Shown here one piece after another: positions 28,442 to 34,491 of a stretch of 34,491 nt of DNA. Where the stretch lies: positions 7,606,527 through 7,641,017 of the forward strand of contig BFEA01000005.1 in the NCBI GenBank assembly GCA_003427395.1, given 5' to 3'. The first letter of the stretch is position 1. Every line of letters begins with the position of its first letter. This stretch comes from Chara braunii. Lineage: Eukaryota > Streptophyta > Charophyceae > Charales > Characeae. The translations under genes and the position numbers were made by a program. The notes below the pieces were generated by a model. It was not told the DNA's origin. It made no database searches and saw only the letters and a program-made list of their open reading frames with translations.

Positions 28442-29720
28442 TCATCTCTGGTGCTGCAACCCACGCCCACGTACAATCTGAGATTGAGGTCTCGTGACAA
28501 AAAGCCACCTGAAGCCAGCAAGCTCTGAGCATGACCATCCGAGGTACATGACACGGAAGTTAACCATGGAGCAAAACTCCTCCCACAATGTGGGTAACCC
28601 GTCCACGGAGAAAACTCCTCGCCTGAGGTATGGATACTCGGTTGGCTCTGTCAGTGCCTCAATGTCGATCATCGCTGGAGAGACATATCTTTTTGCCAAG
28701 CCGATCATGTTAAGCCAACTCGTGTCATCTTTGAGGAGGGAAGGAACAGGAGGTTTGGGATAGCCAGTATAAAGCTTTGGCCCAAAGCTGCGGATCAACA
28801 TAGTGCCACTCTCATCGAGCTCCCTCTCTCTCTGCTCAAGGTATTTGGTGGCCGAGATCCACTCCGGATCGAAATGCTCGTGAGCCTCCTTGCCTTTCTT
28901 CAGGTAAGGCCTCAGATCGTGGATAGTGCCTTCAGCAAAACAGGTCTGGACAACGAAAATTGACAGATCTCCTTGTCTGAAACCGATGGCACTAGCATAC
29001 TGATAGCGGAATGCCTCTTTGTATGAAATCTGATTGAGATTGGCCAGCACTGACTTACTGACTTGAAAGGATTCAACTGCACTCATGGATAAACTAGTCG
29101 ATGCAGACTAGATGATCACCGGGAACTGATTACTGAGAACTGATTGCTGAGAACTGAACACCGAGAACTGAATACTAAGAACTGATTGCTAGGAACCGAA
29201 TACCGATTGCTGAGAACTGAATACTGAGAACTGATTGCTGAGAACTGAATACTGAGAACTGATTGTTGAGAACTGAATACTGAGAAACGATTGCTGAGAA
29301 CTGAATACCGAGAAATGATTGCTGAAACTGAATACTGAGAAACGATTGCTGAGAATTGAATACTGAGAACTGATTGTTGAGAACTAAATATTGAGAACTG
29401 ATTGTTGAAGAGAACTCGAAAATGGTAATCTTCAGGCACTGCTGAGCTCACCCGAGCTTTGCCCTGACCCTTTCCACGCTCTCTAGCATAGAACTGGTGC
29501 CATGCAGCTTGTTGTCAGGCCCGTAGAAATAAATTACGTACTCAATGTACTTCTTCTCACCCGTCATTCTAACCGCATGCCCCCTTTGCACTCACCTGTT
29601 AATTTCCATATCTCTAATGACGTCTTTTACCCATCCCTCTTTCACCTCTCTAATTAGTGTACTCTTCACCACTAGGATCTTTTCATCCTTCATGTTCCTT
29701 TTCCTTCCCTCGAACCCCAT
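28442..29720 (-). pseudogene. Decayed gene with MBD-like N-terminus and unknown C-terminal domain
   Basis: Minus strand, ATG at 29720 with an in-frame TAG upstream. It reads MGFEGRKRNMKDEKILVVKS and EVKEGWVKDVIRDMEINR to TGA 29592-29594, then continues in frame (MTGEKKYIEYVIYFYGPDNK) to TGA 29448-29450. The pattern EGW-x5-R ... Y-x-YFYGPDNK ... SSMLE resembles a methyl-CpG-binding (MBD/TAM) fold. A one-base shift gives AVPEDYHFRVLFNN, then a tandem-repeat expansion, then a 214-codon open frame (28442-29086, open from 29107) rich in charged and aromatic residues (GFRQGDLSIFVVQTC; PTLWEEFCSMVNFRVM). An alternative is a spliced gene with GT at 29449 and AG near 29098, which rejoins frame, but the first TGA would remain. 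The C-terminal domain is not recognised. Confidence 0.45.
29116..29420. repeat. 14/28-bp tandem repeat (GAGAACTGATTGCT / GAGAACTGAATACT)
   Basis: About 20 alternating degenerate 14-15-bp monomers. On the minus strand they give a Ser/Gln/Phe-rich low-complexity frame, inserted between the MBD-like part and the 214-codon part of the decayed gene. Confidence 0.9.
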
Positions 29721-29739
29721 AACAGTGAGTCCCCGCTAA

Positions 29740-32700
29740 GTAGACAACCACAGATATGAGATAACTTGGACACCGACTGGGTTGTGTCTGATAGTTTGTC
29801 TGACTGCTGTTTGCTCACTGTTTAAGCTGCTTTTGTTTACAATTTAATACAGCCGTCAGAGTGCTAACTGAATGCTGGCTGAAGACTGTCTAAACACTTG
29901 TCTGAAAAGTTCGTCCGAAGGTTGCGACACAAGGTCACTGATTTATGTAACCCTCTCAAATGTAGGAATAAATGCAGACTGATGATGAGTATTTACTGGT
30001 TCGGACGTCAGTGTTGAGGCCGATCTGCGTTCATCTGATGAAGGCAAAGTTTGAAGGGTTCTGATTTCCAGTGCCAATTGAAAAAAAAAATCAAGCTTTA
30101 ATTAATTCAGGTTAGACTATCCCAGAAGGTTCGGACCACCGAGGATTGACAAAACTCAAACAGAGAGCTCCAAGTAGTTTTCCGGGGCTTAATATTAAAC
30201 GGGGACAAATTGGCCTTGACCGAACTTTCTTCTGTGGCTTAAGCGACCGAATACAAATCTGGTCTCCCGGAAGGATCTGTAGACAAAGAAAGTAAGCTTC
30301 CCTTTGATCAGATCACTGGTGGGAGCCAGAAGAGAAAGAACCTGGATGTTTTACCATACTGTACTTGGGCCTTGATCGGTTCAAATCGGCAGTCACCAGG
30401 GATGAAACTGTAACTGTGCAGTTTACAACTGCAAACGCAAGAATAAATCGTGCATTCAATATGTCTTCCCTCTTCTGCAGATGAGCTAATCTGAACAGTT
30501 AATAACAAAACAGCGCACAATTGTCGTATAGACTTCACGCAGGTACCCCGTAGGGCCCTGCCCACTGCACCCTGGATTCAGAACTGTTCAGATTGCATTC
30601 CTGCCCTGAATGGGTTTCGGTCATGACATAGGTTGTGGTTAATCAGTTCTTGTGTCCGACTGACTAGTAACTAGCGGTACTGTGTACCACAAGTCTGGGT
30701 ATCCTTCTTGCTCACTAGATTCACCCCAGAGTATAGTTTACCAGAGCCGAACACAGTAGTTCCTGGCCTGGAAACGGCTAAAGTTCCTTTCACTGCTCAA
30801 GCATGGCTCTAAACCCAAAATCTAATCTGACTCCGAATTCAGAATTTTGATTTGGCCCTGGGCTCAAAATCGTGCAACTCTTGATACGCGAGTTGTCTGT
30901 ACCCAGGCTCATTGGACTGAAAACCCCATCAACTTGTACTTATCATAGTCTTGAGTACTTTCACGTCACCGTCAGACTTTTGATTCTGAGCGCTTAAAGT
31001 AGGAGTATGCCTGAGGAACTAGTTGTGTGCACAGAATAGAGCACTAGCCGTAAGAGGCTTTTCCTGCATCTTTTCCCTTTTGTCAATTAACCCTCACTTA
31101 GGAAGACTGATCAACTAGGAACAAATGATGTTCAGTATCCGCAAGCCCCGATTGTGACCGAATAACATCTTCTCCTTCGTTTTGTATGGCGTGTTGTGGA
31201 AAATACTGCCCAAGAGTCGTACAAGGGATCAGATAGCCCCATTTCTATAGCGACTCGGATCGTGATAGCACCCAAAGAGGTTTTCAGACGGAGAAACACT
31301 TTGCGCCAATCAAACTCAAGCAGTTATGTAATTACTTAACAATCAATACGATCTCAGATGTCACCCTCAAGACCTATGTACACTTCTGGCCCGTGTTTCA
31401 ACAACCCCTTCGCCACTCCCTTTCTCCCATTTTGACTGCAGGGTCAGACATAGCAGAGCCTTAGTGCCCATTTAGGCTAACAAGGGCCCTGCCAAAGTGT
31501 TTTCAAGACAGATCTACTAAGATCTCTGAGTAGAATCAGAACAAAAAGCACCTTTAAAACTACAGCGGCTGTCACGTCAACCTTCTTTTCCTCTCGCCAT
31601 TGGAAGCCCAGATACAGTCTGTGATCAAGGTCGCAAGAAAAGAAAAAAAAAAAAAAAAAAAAGAATTTTAACGACTTTCCTCGGTTAAAGTCCTTCACAC
31701 GAGCAAACTTAACAGGGATGAGTTATGGGATTAATCCCCGTCGAGTAAGTACTTGACTAATAGGTAGGCTATCTCTCGAATCACAGATCGCCTCTTTCCC
31801 ATTAATCAATGAGCGGAAAGGAGAGACATAGTTTCGAGGGCTCGCAATCGGGTTCGGTTGGCTTCACGGTTGATTCACATTATCACCTCGGTTACCCTTT
31901 TTCTCTTCCTATGACATCACACAACTCAAACAACGTGCTTACAAGACGACTTGAAAGATTAAGTCGCAGGTTTTACAACAGTCATAACTGTTGCCAGCTT
32001 CATTAACAATGATCTCGAGATTAGCCTCTTATCTGCGCCGTAGCATTCGTTCATGGGCTCGGATTTACTTGCCAGGCCTCCATACTGAACGTTTCAAACC
32101 CGTATAGTGCTTGATCATGCCAACATATTCTCAATCCCTCTAAGTAAATGAGACTCTCAAATGCAGCTAGTGATCACCCAATCTATCTGCAACTGTTCGA
32201 CAACTCACTCACACACTAAACCACGGCGCGAAGTTAACACAAAGTTGAGGACCGCAAGCAAAACAGCTAGCCCAACTCCAAAGTAGGCAACGTCAACAGT
32301 GACCCGCCTGCATAGGTGGTGCTTTTCCCAAAGACAAACGTCGTCATGGAAAAGAGACAATGAAAGTTGCAAGTGCAAGTCCTGAGTAAACACACCGATC
32401 ACCGACGGGGTTGTCGTCCATAGCCGCTTCACCGCCTCAAACGCTTAAACGTTTCCAAGTAGAGCATGGTTCTGTCATCGAGTTCAAGAAACAGATCGTT
32501 GTCAACCCACCAATGCGGCATGTTTTCTTGATGAATAGACAGCCACAACGAAATCAACTGAAAGATAATGTTGAATCTACTTCTCTCACTACAAACTCCC
32601 CCAAAAAAAGAAAGGTAAGCGTTAACTCCAGCTATCAAACCTCAATCCACTTTTCCCCGTCTACAAGACTCGTGTTGATTGCGTATCACTTTTCAGTCTC

Positions 32701-33000
32701 ACTCGCTTCTGTGAGCTCACTTACCACCGCATCGGACTAACTTGGGACAGCGCGCAGTGCTCAGCAGGCAAACAGGCTTCAATTAAGTAACGATGGAGGT
32801 TGACTCCCTTGTCACACTCACTCTCACGAAACGCATCGCGCTTAAATCATACGGTGTGTTGCGTCACTTCTCATCAAAGAGCATGCATCACTGTCCGCCT
32901 GTGATGACATTATTGTTAGAGAAGTGCAAGTTCCTGTAGCCCACACTTAGTGCTTATGATGATCCGTGCAACGTGGCCAAAACTCATAGTCACCCAGCAG
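29740..33000. other. Long stretch without a supportable gene
   Basis: Moderately AT-rich DNA with scattered short frames only. An A-run at about 31641-31660 has no recognisable retroposon tail in front of it. Frames at 30308-30565 (minus), 32205-32432 (minus) and 32411-32740 (plus) were examined and not accepted. Confidence 0.5.
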
Positions 33001-33042
33001 GCTAAGAAGGTTACACAGGTGTGAAGGCGCCTGAGCACTTCT

Positions 33043-33335
33043 GTGTCCTGCTCACGTGTCGTACATCACTTGTACGCGCACAACTGCTTTGCGGGTCCGC
33101 CCCGCCTTTGTCTAGTGACCAGCGCTCTCTTGACTATAGGCCGTAACACATGTCATGTCCCACCATCGCCTCTCTCGACCCGCTGCTTGTCTCGCCTTCC
33201 GTTGATTGACCTCTCCCCTCGCTCTTCTCTTGGGCGGCCACGTGTAGCTCGCGCTCTGTCGGCCACTCACCTCCCCTTTCTTGTCTCTCGTCCTCTGAGA
33301 CCGTACTGCCGCCCACTGGCCTCGACCCCGCTACG
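33043..33335. other. CpG-rich sequence with an ambiguous minus-strand frame
   Basis: GC rises sharply here and stays high to ~33700. A minus-strand frame (33134-33316) is Glu/Gly/Arg-rich (SEDERQERGGEWPTERELH) and could be decayed coding continuing past the hairpin from 33500, but nothing confirms it. Confidence 0.3.
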
Positions 33336-33461
33336 GAACGGGGAGTGAGCTGCGAGGCGGTTATATGCGTACGCGTGGCACAGTCGAAGGGCAGTGAAGT
33401 TAGCGACCTTCGACTGTGCCACGCATACGCATATAACCGCCTCGCAGCTCACTCCCCGTTC
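33336..33461. repeat. Near-perfect 126-bp hairpin: 55-bp arms, 16-base loop
   Basis: Left arm 33336-33390 (GAACGGGGAGTGAGCTGCGA ... CAGTCGAAGG) is the reverse complement of 33407-33461 with a single mismatch (54 of 55). The loop is 33391-33406. No TSD is evident. Candidates are a foldback MITE, a small-RNA precursor, or an inverted duplication, including a cloning or assembly artefact. Confidence 0.95.
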
Positions 33462-33499
33462 CTCAGAACGGCCATGCGTTGACCTCTGGCGCTGCCCCC

Positions 33500-34210
33500 T
33501 CACACTCGTCCTTCCCCCCTGTTCTGCTTCTCACCCGTCCCGCGGCCTCTGGGCGTCAGTTGTCGAGAGCTGGCCTCGGGTCCCTCTTCCACCAGCTTCA
33601 CGGCCCGGTGATGCCTCTGGATCTCTCCTGGCCTGTTCCAGGACCTGAGATCCGTCTCTCGATCTGGGTCGCTCATCTCACTTTCCCCTCCTGAGTCTCT
33701 GTCCTGGTGGACCTGTTCCAGGTCCGTTGTATCCATCGAGGTCTTAGTTTCGTGGTAAGCCACCGTTATCCGTATCCTCGCCGTCACTCCGTCTCGTCTA
33801 CAGCGTCTCTCCGCTCGGTCTCTCGCCTCCGAAATCGCGTCCTGCAGCTTCGGGTTAGTCCGCATCTCCCCCTCTCTTGCTCTCTCCATGTTGATCTTCA
33901 ATAACAGTTCATCTCCACCGTCGTAATTTAGTATGACGGTAATCCAGGGCCCTTCCCCGGACACGGGCTTCCAACGGGCCTGGTGGTACCAGTAGCCGGG
34001 TCTATACCCATGCAACGCCATAGCCACAGTCCCTGCAATAGCCGGTACAAAAACTAAGCACTTCAGCTTTCGCGCTGCAGTTGAGAAGGACAGGGTATTA
34101 GAACGCAGTCCACCAAGGGCCGATAACTTCAACGCTTTGCCACTATCCCTTTCTCCCAGCGTGATAGCCTCAACATACCTGCTAAGAGATCCACGGGAGG
34201 TCCTCTTTTA
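33500..34210 (-). CDS. Hypothetical protein, ~170-235 codons, start unresolved
   Basis: The minus-strand frame is open from just after a TAA near 34210 to the stop at 33500-33502. The first in-frame ATG gives MALHGYRPGYWYHQARWKP (about 34018); upstream residues (SRYVEAITLGERDSGKAL) also look coding, so the protein may be longer, spliced at its start, or begin at a non-ATG codon. Body: GPWITVILNYDGGDELLLKI, an Arg/Glu-rich helix, VTARIRITVAYHETKTSMDT, then a long charged, probably disordered, tail. No family is recognised. It has no internal stops, unlike most coding remnants here, so it may be live. Confidence 0.4.
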
Positions 34211-34491
34211 TAGAGTTCTGAGAGGCCGTGCTTCCCTGTGTACTAAACGAGAAGTTTTAACGAAGTCTTTTCGAAGGCACAAATAAATTAAAGTTAAATT
34301 ATATTCCTCTTAAAATCATCTGAGTCCGAAACTCAATATTCACCTGCAGGATGACACTCAATTTACTACCAAATGACTAATTTTGTCGAATCGACTTACT
34401 TAGAGAAATCGACGATCCCATAACAGGACCCCAACTGTGCACTTTTCACTTTAAAACAGGACTGTAGATCTACCCCTGTCGGGTGCCCACG
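34211..34491. other. No gene seen; possible upstream coding continuation
   Basis: AT-rich toward the edge. The minus frame above the TAA near 34210 stays open for ~17 codons (FVKTSRLVHREARPLRTL), so the hypothetical gene at 33500 may once have extended here. Confidence 0.35.

Noticed and set aside
30308-30565. Minus frame with a signal-peptide-like start (CAVLLLTVQ) and several Cys
   Set aside because: Short, isolated and unsupported by neighbours; could be chance in non-coding DNA.
32411-32740. Plus frame containing PKKRKV (nuclear-localisation-like) followed by AG|GTAAGC
   Set aside because: Starts at a non-ATG codon, the opposite strand is equally open, and the basic run comes from an A-rich tract.
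34205-34212. TATAAAAG on the minus strand as a TATA box for the 33500-34210 ORF
   Set aside because: The coding-like frame continues on both sides of it, so the match may be fortuitous; kept only as a possibility.

Overview
The window looks like gene-poor nuclear DNA of a eukaryote, most likely from the green plant lineage. It has very long CT/GA microsatellites, several poly(A)-ended retroposons, a LINE with a plant-type post-RT zinc-binding region (C-x2-C ... H-x4-C), nested transposons with clean target-site duplications (TSDs), and an assembly gap (23680-23909). The species cannot be fixed from sequence alone. Nearly every coding-like stretch carries stops or frameshifts, and I see no gene that is clearly intact and familiar.

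Layout. 1-900: GA-rich DNA and a small decayed ORF. 900-5850: little except a LINE 3' end (2395-2881), a 35-bp minisatellite and a CT microsatellite. 5850-6540: decayed coding sequence resembling the array described below. 6870-8800: minus-strand coding remnants with a tandem duplication, into which a 684-bp MULE-like element with a 9-bp TSD has inserted. 9549-12300: minus-strand copies of a poly(A) retroposon ('R'), one of them hit by a LINE fragment with a 13-bp TSD. 12780-17854: a 5'-truncated LINE ('LINE-A', minus strand, 17-bp TSD) that is itself interrupted by a plus-strand R copy; removing LINE-A rejoins an open frame across its target site. R copies share the final ~80 bp of the LINE, the relationship expected of a non-autonomous partner moved by LINE machinery.

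19996-27645 is the most unusual part: a head-to-tail plus-strand array. A basic/acidic ORF comes first, then two short tandem copies (21108-21865), then four longer divergent paralogues (starting at 21869, 24968, 25598 and 26330), then a charged helical ORF (27082). Excluding the inserted element, neighbouring ORFs from 21865 on are 0-6 bp apart or overlap as TAATG. The paralogues share a short strand ending FLS-like, a P-x-F/Y-hydrophobic helix start, and a motif of the form L-x-x-Y/F-x-x-x-CV-x-x-x-(I/V)P. I do not recognise the family. A 2.3-kb element with an 8-bp TSD (22593-24886) sits inside the third ORF of this set; taking it out restores that ORF to a stop overlapping the next start. 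The compact layout suggests an endogenised virus, a large multi-ORF mobile element or an algal-type polycistron, now decayed. Similar fragments at 5850-6540, and more doubtfully at 402-845 and 15095-15535, suggest the family is dispersed.

28442-29720 (minus) is a decayed gene with a methyl-CpG-binding-domain-like start and an internal tandem-repeat expansion. 29740-33000 holds no gene I can support. 33336-33461 is a 55-bp-arm near-perfect hairpin, and 33500-34210 (minus) is an open frame of unknown function.
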